Of a DNA stretch of 60,000 bases, positions 31,834 through 46,768 are shown one piece after another. The translations under genes were made by a program, and so were the position numbers. The stretch is from contig JACVTC010000180.1 in assembly GCA_016946835.1 (NCBI GenBank), positions 237,501-297,500 of the forward strand, in the 5' to 3' direction. How positions within the stretch are numbered: the first letter of the stretch is position 1; each line of letters opens with the position of its first letter. Origin of the DNA: Neocallimastix lanati (nom. inval.) (Eukaryota; Neocallimastigomycota; Neocallimastigomycetes; Neocallimastigales; Neocallimastigaceae). The notes beneath the pieces were generated by a model. It did no database searches, had not been told where the DNA came from, and was given only the letters and a program-made list of their open reading frames with translations.

Positions 31834-32700
31834 TTAACATTCCACCCTCAGACTAGTATACTTTTTATTAAATATTTGGTCTGTAAATTTGGTCATCTTT
31901 GGTCTATTTAAGTCCTTGTTTAAGGGATCTACTAGCATATAATTCAAAGTTATTTTATTATTTTTAATATTGTCATAATTAAAATGAAATTTTATATCTA
32001 TGTGTTTTAATTTTATTATTGATTTCACTGTTTTCTAGGGTTGTTTTACTTGTAATATTATTGGTCATAGTTTTTAATGGTTTTATTATATTGAATAGTT
32101 CTATGAAAATATTTATAATCCATTAAGCCATCTTCGGTAGATGAGGCAATCACGGATTGATTTTTCGATTGCTAATAAATCGGATCCATTCCCATTAGAA
32201 TTATATATTAGGAGGTTGATTTTCTATCTTTTGGATTTCCAGTGAAGTTTGAATCAGTATAAGCTAATACTTCACCTCTGCCTTTATAAATGATTATGTA
32301 ATTTTTCGTATAATTTAAATATTCTTAAAATATTTATTACCTTTTTCTAGAGGTCTATTGTGGGATTCTCGGAATGTCAAATATTTGTTACTTTAGATTT
32401 TTGTAATATATCATTAATTAGTTGTGTTTGTGAAATTGTGTAGTAAGTCGTAATCAATTCCTTTTGTATGACTGAAGCCTCTAGCAATAATTCTACCTTT
32501 AAATTTAATAATGTTACTGTTGCTATCTTTTTTTTTATGCGTTCATCCATTTTGTTGTAGTTGGATTTACTCCTTTTGGAATTTTCCTTTTATAAACCAT
32601 TATTTTATTGTCATATAAATTTTGTAGTTCTGCATTCATGGCTTTAATCCAATGATTCTTATCCTTACATGAAATTGTTTGTTCATAGTTCAATGGAACA
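31834..32700 (-). pseudogene. Ty1/copia retrotransposon pol remnant (RT start plus RNase H end)
   Basis: Minus-strand translations, with stops and frameshifts, give copia-type landmarks in the right order. Near 32550-32700 comes the start of the reverse transcriptase, DKNHWIKAMNAELQNL, KIPKGVNPTTTKW and then FKGRIIARGFSHTKGIDYD. Next is RNase H near 32130-32290: LAYTDSNFTGNPKDRKSTS, IILMG and NQSVIASSTEDGLM. The terminal 64-codon frame (31834-32028) holds LKHIDIKFHF followed by VDPLNKDL, the usual polyprotein end. The catalytic core of RT between these blocks is missing, so there is a large internal deletion. gag, protease and integrase are absent. Inactive fossil. Confidence 0.85.
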
Positions 32701-33337
32701 TTAGTAATCAATTTATTAATATCAAAATTTTATTTTTATCAATATTATTTATCAATATTTTATTCTTATATACAATATATCAATATTTTATTCTTATATA
32801 CAATAAATCTTAAAATCCTAACTTTTAAAATAAATAATAATAATAGTACTTTTGATTTTTATAAAAATATTATAATAAAACTTTAAAATTAAAACAAATA
32901 AAATATTTATAAATAATATATATATATATATAGTATTATAAATTTTTAAGGATTTATATATTATAATAAATTATATGGTATTTTATATGGTATTTAATTT
33001 CTGTATTACCATCATACAATAAATTATATAAAAATTTTATTCATTGCTATATTAAATTTATTAAGAATAGAATATTTTGTAATATAATTTATAATATCAT
33101 ATATTTTATTTAATAATTTTATTTACTTTTTTTAATATATTAAAAATTAAAATATATATTAACATTATTAATATTATTAAATTAAATTATATTCAATTGA
33201 AATAAAAGTTCCATTTTAAATAAATTTTTATATTTACAATTTTATAAATTGATTATAAAATATATAATAAATATAATAGAATAATTGTCAATTTTTTAGG
33301 TAATTGTAAATACTAATAAAAATAAAAATTATATTAA

Positions 33338-33374
<37 letters not shown>

Positions 33375-34714
33375 AATAATTAATAATATTATATTTAATA
33401 ATACATATTGAAGAAAAAAATAATATTAAAGTTTTATAATTAGAATAAACCAATAATTTATTTTTATTTTTTTTTTTGTTTTGTTTTTGTCATAATTAAT
33501 ATTAATTAATTATTAATATATTCTATATAAATTATTAGTAATTAATATTATAATATAATATAATTTTATAATGTTTTTTTTTTATAATTAAAATATATTT
33601 GGTAATATATAATTAAAATATATATTTTTAATAAAAAAATATATATAAGAAAATGAAATAAATTATGGAAAGAAAATTATATGAAATATTTATTTTTTAT
33701 TTTTTATTTTTTTTTTTTTTCGAAGAATTAAGTATCTTATTAAAGAAAAGATAAAAAAATTTAAAAAAAATAAAAAATAAAATTAAAAAAAATAAAAAAC
33801 TGAAATAAAAATAAAAATAAAAAAAAAAAAAAAATAATAAAAAAAAAATAATAAAAAAAAAAAATAGAAAGAAGTAAAAAGTAATAAAAGTAATAACAAA
33901 TAGTGAAAGCAAATCAGATATGTATTTTTAAAAAAATCTTGAAAAATATATGAAAAGTATATATTTATTTAATGTTTATTAATCAGTAATCAATAATTAA
34001 ACGTTAACTTGAAATAGAAAGGTTTTTTTAATCATATCATAAGTATATCGTCGAAAGTACTTTTTATATCGATATTGGACAACAAATAAAGTAATAAGTT
34101 ATTTATATGGTTATGGAAGAAATGAAACAATTAATTAATTTATAAATGACTATAAAATAAAGATACTGCATATAAAAAGAAAATAAAATAGATATAATAA
34201 TATACAAATTAATGATATAAAATTTATAATTTTATATATAAACAATTTTTTAAATTTTTTTAGAATATATATACTATTTATAATATTTAAATAATTTAAA
34301 ATATAGAATATTGAAAAATTAAAATATTAAAACTATTTTTTAATTATATAAATAAATTTCAGTTGAATAGAAAATAATATATATATTTTTTTTTAAATAA
34401 AATATTTTTTTAAATTTCAATAGAATATATATAATTTTAAAATATTTAATAGAAAATAATAAATATATATATTTTAAATAAAATATTTTTTTAAATTTCA
34501 ATAGAATATATATAATTTTAAAATATTTAATTTAAATATAGAGAATATTAAAATTTAAAATATTAAAATTTAAAATATTAAAATTTTAGAATATTAAAAT
34601 TTTAGAATAATAAAAATTTAGAATATTTAAATTATACTTTTAAATATAAATAAATTATAATTAAATAGAGGATAAGAAAATTTTTCAAAAGTTTAGAATA
34701 ATTATTTATTAAAA
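32701..34714. other. AT-rich intergenic DNA with tandem duplications
   Basis: No gene seen. It contains TAAA repeats near 33338-33372, and an 82 bp tandem duplication at about 34368-34450 and 34451-34531 (both copies carry AATTTCAATAGAATATATAT), followed by short ATTAAAATTT(A/T) repeats up to 34640. The last part is the promoter side of the channel gene at 34715. Confidence 0.65.
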
Positions 34715-35488
34715 ATGGATGACACAGAAGGTTTAACTCATTCAAAATTACAAAGAAGAACAACAATGAGAGATAAAGTAAATGAAACAGTAGAAAAAAG
34801 TTGGAGATCAGTAACTACAGGTTTGGGTAGAGTATTAGAAACAAAATTTACAAATACCTTGGTAATTATACTACTTGCTGTAGATGTATGTATTGTTGTA
34901 GCCGATTTATTAATAAAATTATATAGAAGAGAATATCCTGAACATTATAATGAATTAAATAAAACCGACCATGTTTTACGTTGGGTTATATTTGGCTTAC
35001 GTACTTTTTATCTTGTAATGATTGTTGTAAGAGTAAGCTCATTTGGTGGTATATATTTAGCAGATCCATTAAATCTTTTTGATGCTTTTATTGTTTTTCT
35101 TGCAGCAATATTTTATTATATGTTCAAAGAGAATGATAAAGTTATTTCTTCATTTTTTATTTTATGTCGATTTTGGCGTATTAATAGAGTATTAGAATTT
35201 TCAGAACAATTGAAAAAAGATAAACATGAAAAGAATTATAAAAGTCTACAACGTCGTATGACAACAAGATTGGAGGGTGAAAGAGATATCAATGCAAAAC
35301 TTCGTAAAGAATTGGAAGAAAAAGATCAATCACTTAATATATTAATGGGTGGTGATCTTGTTACTAATAAAGATAAGCAAAAAGAAAAGAAAAATCAAGT
35401 TAAATTTCAAGGTGATAATGATAAAAAAGATAAAGATGATAATGAAGTTAGTTATCTTTCTGAATTTGAACAATATTTCCATTTCTAG
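34715..35488 (+). CDS. HVCN1: Voltage-gated proton channel (Hv1/HVCN1-type) voltage-sensor protein
   Basis: An intact single-exon protein of 257 residues (human Hv1 has 273). Four membrane helices form a lone voltage-sensor domain with no pore domain. S1 (about 47-68) carries LLAVDVCIVVADLL, whose Asp57 aligns with the proton-selectivity Asp112 of human Hv1. S2 spans about 86-107. S3 spans about 117-137 with LFDAF (Asp123). S4 is about 145-160 with the signature RFWRINR at 152-158, three arginines at every third position. A coiled coil follows (about 166-208), as in dimeric Hv1, then a Lys/Asp-rich tail. Such channels let protons leave depolarised or acid-loaded cells. Oddity: the S2 glutamate (Glu153 in human) appears to be Met102, while the following Lys is Arg106. 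A voltage-sensor protein of another type is the alternative, but the Asp in S1 and the RxWRxxR motif favour a proton channel. Confidence 0.85.
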   Translation: MDDTEGLTHSKLQRRTTMRDKVNETVEKSWRSVTTGLGRVLETKFTNTLVIILLAVDVCIVVADLLIKLYRREYPEHYNELNKTDHVLRWVIFGLRTFYLVMIVVRVSSFGGIYLADPLNLFDAFIVFLAAIFYYMFKENDKVISSFFILCRFWRINRVLEFSEQLKKDKHEKNYKSLQRRMTTRLEGERDINAKLRKELEEKDQSLNILMGGDLVTNKDKQKEKKNQVKFQGDNDKKDKDDNEVSYLSEFEQYFHF

Positions 35489-36172
35489 GAAATCAAGAAA
35501 AAGTAGTGTTACATTTTTTAAATAAAGATTTATTAATATATATTAATAATGATATTAACTGAAAAATATAAAAAAAAAAAAAAAATAGGATTTTTTTTTT
35601 TTTTTTTTAGTTTAATTTTAATAATTAATGTTTAAATATAATTTCAATTTTTTTTTTTTTTATATATATATATATATATTTATTCGTTTTTAAGAATAAT
35701 ATTTTATTTAATATATATATTTTTATTTAATGAAAAAATGAAAATAAATCAATATTTTTTATAAGGGATAAAAATTAAAAATAACAAAACAAAAAATGAA
35801 GATAAAAAAATTAAAAATAAAATCATGAACTTCATACAACAAAATAAAGATATATATATATAATGTTTTTATTGAAAAAATGTTAAAATAATTTATAAAT
35901 ATATATAATTAAATATATAAATATATATATATATATAATAATTTATTTTATTATATTTATTTATGGTTTATTCTCTTCAAATTAATTTCAAAAACATTTT
36001 ATTTATGAATATATTTAGATTATACATATACATATATTTATGTACATATTATATACATGAAATTGAATTTTTAGGGGAAATTTTAAAGTTAAAAATATAT
36101 AAAAAATAAGATAAATATTAAATATAAAGAAGCAATTGAACTATATTGGTCAAATAATTAAAGGTACAAGTT
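35489..36172. other. AT-rich intergenic DNA
   Basis: The 3' flank of the channel gene, with poly-A, poly-T and TA runs (about 35571-35605, 35649-35680). No gene seen. Confidence 0.6.
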
Positions 36173-36638
36173 ATGATAAATACAATTATATTGAAACATG
36201 AAATAAGAAAGTTATTCAAGCTTAGCCTTAAATATCCCCAATTTAATTTAGGTTTTAACTGTATTTTAAGATTAAGACATTTAAATGAACAACTCTTAAA
36301 CATTTCACAGGAGTCTTCTGTTCCTTATGTTGTGAGGCTTACGCGCTATCTTGCTGAAACAACACCTATCGTTAGTTGCTTTCTTGAGTTACTTTTTAAT
36401 CGATTTAGTAAGAAATCCTTCAGTACAGTGCAGGCCTCGTACCTATATTATTAGAAGTACTGTTATAAATATTTCAGATACTAATATTAACAGTCTAGTT
36501 TCGCTCACAGAATCTATAGAGAGTATTTTTCTTAATGAAAGTCTTTATATATTTTCAGAGGAGAGTTTAGTGGACACCACACTATCAATTTTAAAGATGT
36601 TAACTTCTTTGTTTTATTCTTATAAATTTAAATGGTGA
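36173..36638 (+). pseudogene. Frameshifted ORF of unknown family
   Basis: Two overlapping plus-strand frames in more GC-rich DNA look like one reading split by a frameshift near 36410-36440. The first (36173-36454) reads protein-like text such as VPYVVRLTRYLAETTPIVSC, then stops. The second continues with SDTNINSLVSLTESIESIFL and FSEESLVDTTLSILKML and stops at 36638. I do not recognise the family. The amino-acid make-up is balanced (Ser, Glu, Thr, Val, Arg), unlike random AT frames. It may be a gene fragment carried by a mobile element, or the remains of a lost gene. An unseen small intron is the alternative. Confidence 0.4.
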
Positions 36639-39445
<2,807 letters not shown>

Positions 39446-42400
39446 TTATGCAAATCCAAAACCTACAGAACACTCATTAATAGCTAATAATAATGCTTTT
39501 CTTAAATGTTCATAAGATTCATAAGCAGGAATATCTAATTGATTGAAACTATGTAATAAAATATAATGAATAAAAAAAAGTATTAATTTATGATTTTTAT
39601 TGAATTATATTAAATATGCAACAATAACAACAATATATTTATTATAAAATGAAATGAAAAAAAAAAAAAAATAAAGTAAAGTAAAATATTTATTTAATTA
39701 TAATTATAATTTACCATGTATGAGCAGATGGAAGTCTTTCTATAGAACCAAAGTCCTTATGTATTTGGAATTTTTGTATACCATTAACACCTTGTAAATT
39801 AGAGAAACCTTCTAATGGAACTTTCGATGTACCTGTTGTAAATTGTATTAATTTAGCTCTTTCTTCTTGAGTAAAACTACGAACAGCCCTCCAGAACCAT
39901 TGAACTTGTGGTGAAGACGAGCTATAATTTTCGTAAACAGTATTATTTTTCCAATCATCAATATCAATTTCTGGAAGACCAGAAATTAAAAGTTCAAGTT
40001 CTTGTTCATTAAATATAGATATAAGAGAATGAGGAATAATATCATGGAATCCATCTAAGAATGCCTCAATTTGTTGTTTAATTGCCACAGTTAATCTTTG
40101 CTCAGTAACCAATTTTACATATTCAACCTTATTTTCTTCAGTTACTGGTATATTTCTACCATTTGGTTTTAAATCAATGACACTCTTTTTACCAAATTCA
40201 TCAATTTCTAAACTGAAAGTTAAATCTAACACATCAGTGATATCATTATGTAAAATCCATTCTATACTCTTGAAATATTCAGGGTCAATAGCTTCAATGT
40301 CCTTATAATCTACATCAATATTCAAAATATGTTTATAGAAGGATCTTGTGAAGTAACAGTCAAGAGCTCTACCATCATAGATAGCCTTACCAATAATTCT
40401 ACCAACAAACTTAAAGAAAGATAAATGATCAGGATTAATCCAGGAATTGCGATTTGGTTGATAAGTAACTCTATCTTGAGCAGATGGCTTGAAAAGAGCA
40501 TAATCTGGATTAAACATTTGGCGAGCCAAAGCTGAGAACCATTCTCGAGTGACTCCACCAACATCAACACCTTCTTCTTCAACAAACCTAACATTTAATT
40601 TACTATATTTAATTTCATTTCCTGTTTTTCCTTGTAGTTTATGGAATGAATCTTCGAATACATATTGTCTTCTGACGGCAATCTGAAGAGTACCATAATG
40701 TTCTCTACCATTACGTTTATGAAGTTGTTGATTAAAGTATGTTCTTTTATTATCAAAGTCCAATATCTTAGAATTACTCACAAGTAGAGCAAATGAATTT
40801 TTCATTAATGATGGGTTATTTCTAACCATAGCATTTAAAATTTTGCGATGTTCATTAGTCATTGAGTAGAAAATCTCTTCATTCGATTGATTATTCATAT
40901 CATTTACATCACTATTCAAAAGTTGTGCTGAACTTTGTTGCTTTTCAGGTTTATTTAATACATATGGTTTTGAAATTACCATAAAGGATTCAATTAATGG
41001 TAATAAAATTGTTGCTACATGTATTAAATCTCGATTATTATTAATAATTGTTAAAATATTACCTAATTTATTCCATAATGGTTTTACTGTAAGTTGATCA
41101 TAGATATGAAGAAGTTCATCCTCTGTTGACTTATTTAATGATTTTTTGTTTGGAACTGTTGTAATTGAATTTTCTTTATGATTATCAACAGTATTTTCTT
41201 CATTATTAATTGTTTGTGTTACACCTTGCATCTTATCATTGTTATCTTCTGTTGAATTAGTTCTACTCTTGCTAATTCTCTTTGCTTCTAAGAAATCAAT
41301 TGCTTTAAGAATACGTAATATTTGTGCTTGTTTTGATGAAGCCGAAGTTAAGTCATGGAATGTTATTTTTTGTACCTCTATGTTCTTATCTGAAAGAGTT
41401 TTTTTTAATTCTTCTAATTCACCTTGAATTGAATCAATAATTTTTTGAACTGCATGAACTAATTGATGCATGATAGTATTATAATATTCTTTCATTGAAG
41501 TAATACTTTGGAGAATTATTAATGTATTTTGGAATGTTTTAATAGTACATTCACTTGCAATGAAGATATTGACAATTGAATTGCAATAATGAATTGGGAT
41601 ATTAATAGATGATGATAACTTTGTTCCCTTAGTATTAGAAGATTTTGATCCATTAGAATTAGCTTTTGAAGAAGTTTCGTTAGAATTATTATCATTATTA
41701 TTGTTTTCATTTGTCGTTAAGACTTGGGAATCGGTCTTACTTTCTTCTTTTCCATTCGATTGGGTTTGATTTAATGAACGTAAAATTTGGGATAATAAGA
41801 AGGTAGTTTTTTCCATCAATATTGGATTATTCAAGAAAGATGACCTATCTAATAAACTCAATAAAATTACAATTGGATATTTTGATGTTGTAGTCTTTTC
41901 TTTACCCTTTAATTTTTTCAATGAAGGTTTTCTAGTAAGATTAACATTAAAGTTTTCATTTGGAGTTAAGAAATATTGTCTGACTTGATCATTATGAGCA
42001 ACTAAATAGATAAGAGTATCTAAAGATCTCTTTGCAACTAGATTTGGTATATAATCATTAGAGGAATGAATATGAAGAGTAGGAGTAGATGAACTAACAC
42101 TTTTTTTTGTGGAAATTTTACCTTTATTTTTAATAGACATTTGAGCGAAGTTTTTATCAACATCAGCTAAATCACTACTACCATCAATTAAAATGCATAA
42201 TAAGATAGATATAAGTTCATTTCTTGTTTTACTATTTTTACTCAAATTAGACAAAATTTTTTGTATAGATTCAACAGTCGCTATTCCCTTTTGAATAAAT
42301 AATAAACGAATAATGGAAGCAAGAGCTGGTTTTTCTAACAATTGACCTAATTCTTTCTTTTCTTTAATAACTTTTCTCTTAGTAACTGGCTTCTTAGAAT

Positions 42401-45400
42401 GTAATGGACTACCCAAGTTTAAACCATTACCATTTTCATAATATAAATTGAACAATGGGTTACCCATAGAAAATGGTGGGCGACCACTATTTTGATTAGT
42501 ATGCTGTCTTCCCATAGATCGTCTTTCTCTTTCGAATCGATCATATTGCATAACTTCTTCTCTAATTTCATCTGGTAATGCAAACAAAAATTCATTATTA
42601 AACTCTTCATTGGCAGAAAGAGTAGCGGCAGATGTTTGATTAGCTCTTGTTTCACTAATATGTTGATCAATAATTTCTTGTCGTAAATCGTCTGGAAGAG
42701 CTTCTAAGAATGTTGGATCTATACCAGTATTAGTAATATCAACTTCACGACCATTCACCATAACTGTTACTCTTTCAGGAGCTTGCTCTGTCGTGGAAGA
42801 TGCTCCTTGATTATTATCTGTCATTACCGAATCACCATTTTCATTATTAGCATTTTGCTCTTGTAATCTTTGTTGTCGAGCTTGTTCTTCTAATTCTTCT
42901 TGCTTCTTTCTTTCTTCTTCTTGTCTCTTTTTTTCTTCTTCCATTTGTTTTCTCTTCTTTTCTTCTTCAATCTTCTTTCTTTTTTCTTCTTCCTCTTTTT
43001 TCTTTTTATCTTCTTCAATAGCTTCTGGTAATAATTGATTAATAATACATTTTTGAATAAACTTACTATACTTTTTATTTGAAGGAATATTTAAAAACTT
43101 ATGTTCTTGTTTCCATCGTTTTTGGATATTTAATATACTATATCTGGTAACATTATCATTCATCGTTTTCATTGTATCTTCATTTGGAAGGAATAACGTA
43201 GAATTAACAATATTTGGCATTCTAATAGAATTTACAAAGGATGGATTAATTTCTTGGAATAATCTTTCCATAAATTGAAGAGTTCTATTTCCTAATTGAG
43301 ATGGTTCATTAACAAATCTACTATCACTAAGGGCTGCCTCACCAGGATTAGGACGACCAGAAAGAAGTGGATGAACATTAATTTCAGTCATGTTGGTTTG
43401 AGGTTGAATAATTCTATGATCAATGGCTCTTAAAATATTTTCGATACTTCTTGGATCAGAAGAATTTGGTAGTCTAAATTCAATACCTTGAGGACTAAGT
43501 TGTATTTCCATAACACCACTTCTTCCATTAAGCCAGTTTTCTTGTTCTCTTGTAAGATGTTCTTGTCTTGCATCACTATCCCAAACAAATCTTCTATCGT
43601 AACCCATGAGATCACCATCATCTTCTTCAGCATTTAAGAAATCATCAATTTCTTCATCTTCAGTTATTTCATTATCTTCATCATCTTCGCCATCTTCATC
43701 TTCATCTTCATCTTCTTCATTATCACCATCTTGATTATCTGTTCTAATAATTTCTGTATTTCCACCATCACTTCCATTAGCATTGACTTCAACTTGTATT
43801 TCATTATTCTGAAGCATATTATCAATACTCATATCATCTTCATTGATATTGTATGGCGTTTCCCATCTCATTTGATTATCATTCTCATCAACTATTATTA
43901 CTTCAGGATTTTCAATTGAATTTCCTATAATTTCTTCATCTTCATTATTGACATCTTCAACACCATCTACCTCGATTTCTTCTATTTCATCATCATCATT
44001 ATCATCATCGTTGTCATCAATTGCATTTTCATATGGTCTCATTACAATTTCCATTTCCACATCCGGATTTTCTTCATCATCTTCTTCTTCGCTATCATCT
44101 TCAATTTCACTATCATCGCTTTCATCAGACATATCTTCTTCTGTATCAATAAATCCTTCTTCTTCATAATCATCTTCATCAAATTCATCTTCATCATCAT
44201 CTTCATCCTCATCATCTTCCTCTTCATTCTCATTTTCACCACTAAAAATCCCAAGTGCGGATGTTCTATACATATCAGTAATTTCATGTTCTTCATCACG
44301 AGGTGTCTGAGTTTCAATATTGTTAATAGGAATATTAGAATTTTCTTCTTCTTCTTGAATCTGAACTACAGTTGCGATTTCATTATTCTTATTAATTTCA
44401 ATAGCAGCAAGAATTAAAAGATCTAATGGCTTAATTAAATTATAGATAATACTAGACGACTGAGGATGATTAACATCAACATCAGATATCATATTTGTCA
44501 AAAGAATAACAAAATTATTCTCAAGCATTAATTTAGAAATTGCTAATGGTAATTCATCAATCTTCTTCATATTATGTTGAGGTTTGAAATTAATTAATTT
44601 CAAACATAACTTTGCTAATCCTGAATAATATCTATATTTCTGTTCTGGAGAACCTTGCCTATTAACACTGTCCTTTAAACAATGACCTATTATTTCAATA
44701 ACATTTTTTCTTATAGATTCTAATGAATAATCTTGTAATTGTTCAAATTCATAACTATCGGTATATAATAAATTATAAAAGAGCTTAATAATGATATTTG
44801 ATTCAATATATCTAAATTTGTGTTTACTTTTTTCTGGATTTTGAGATTCTTCATCCATATTACTTTCAATTAAATCATTAAATATATATTCTTCTATTAA
44901 ATAATAAATTAATTTCTTATTGCCTAATTTCTTATTTTCTTTACAATAATTTATCAAATTCATTTTACAAGATGGATAACAATAAACCAATTCAGTAAGA
45001 CATTGTATAATAAAAGTATGCTCATTTAAAATAAGGTTTTTTTCATTTGCTATTTTTTCTTGAGCTGCCTTCATTTTAACATCCTTTTCTTTATCAATTG
45101 TATTATCATTAGTACTTGAAATGCCATTAGAATTGGTAATTTCCATCTTAGTATTACTTGTAAGATTTTGAATTTCTGGGAGTTGAAGTACTTCATTAAG
45201 AGTACTAACTGAACTCATAGTTTTACAGCCTAAAAATTCATCAATTAAAAAGTTAACTACGGGCTCTGTTGCTTTTACTAATTCATTATTAATTTCGGTA
45301 AGCACTTTACTTTCTTGTATTTTATCATTATTATCTTCTTCCATTTTAATTGGTGTATTTGAATTATCAGAATTATTTTTATTTCCTTCAATATTTTGAG

Positions 45401-46735
45401 CTAAATTATCAATTTCTTCATTTTCACTGTATTCATCATCACTATCAAAATGCTTCTTAAGATATTTCTTACGTAATGTTAAATAATAATCCGCATTTGG
45501 AGAAGTCAACTTACATGTTTCAATAGTAGCTTCAATGAATAATTTAGGATTGCGGTCAACAACATATGGGAATAAAGTCATAACATAACCTTTTATATCA
45601 GATGTTGATTGTCTAACACGATTTATATGTAAATATATTTCTTTAGTTAGTAATTCTCTCAGAATTTCAGGTTGTTCAACTAAATGATGAAGAATAATAA
45701 TTATAACATTATTCTGTCCTTCAAATAATTCATTTGAATTATTTGTTTTTGAACGGAATAATGCTTTTAACCCATTAATACTAATAAAATATTGAGCAAT
45801 ATTATAATCATATATTAACTCAATAATTAATCGATAGAAGCAATGAATAATATCGCTCTTAATATCATAATTATTCATAAAGAAAACAATCTTATCTATA
45901 ATTTTATATTGTAAATCTTTATCAATAAAACTATTTAATTTTTCTAATGCATCTTTATATTTTGTTATATCTTCTTCTTCTTCTTCTGATAATTCTAAAT
46001 TTGTTTTACTAGTTACAATGGATAAATCAATAAAAAGGATAGCTGGCATTAACCACTCAAGATGTTCATTGGTTGTTTCATTAATAAACATATTGATTGA
46101 TGTAGTTACTAATGTTTTAGTTTCTTCGAAACAAACATTTCTATAACTTGGATCAGTTAAAAACTTTAATAATAAACGATATCTTGCACGTTCACCTGGA
46201 CTATACCTATCATTATTAGAATGATAATTTTCAATATCAGAAATTATTTTTTTCAATAATGATTTTACTTGGCTTTGCTCTTTTGATAAATTAAGTAATA
46301 ATGATTTAATATTAACAACAGAATCTTCTGCAAAGTCCATAATTGAATATACCCATTCTTCAACTTCATTCTTTAATATTTCTCTTGATTCATTCAAATT
46401 TCTTCTAATTTCATTTATTTCTTCAGTTTTTGGGGAAATTGGTCTCTCAGCTTCAAAACCTGAAAATAAGTTTGAGAATTTGAAAATTGAAGGAACAGAG
46501 TTTTCTAATGACATTTCTAAAGCACGAGATAAATCATCTCTATCTGATTCATCCATCATTCCAAATTCACTAAATATATCATTAATTGTCGAAGAATTAT
46601 TGTTTATTTCATAGTTATCCATTACAACATCTTCATTAGAATTATCTTGGGTTTCTCGATTAGTACTTATATTTTCATCATCATTATCATCATTATTTGT
46701 ACCACTATTATTACTACCACTATTATTACTACTAC

Positions 46736-46768
<33 letters not shown>

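Noticed and set aside
43948-44317. Serine-rich plus-strand frame and Met/Lys-rich frame in the HECT gene
   Set aside because: Both are out-of-frame readings of GAA/GAT-rich acidic codons in the main exon.
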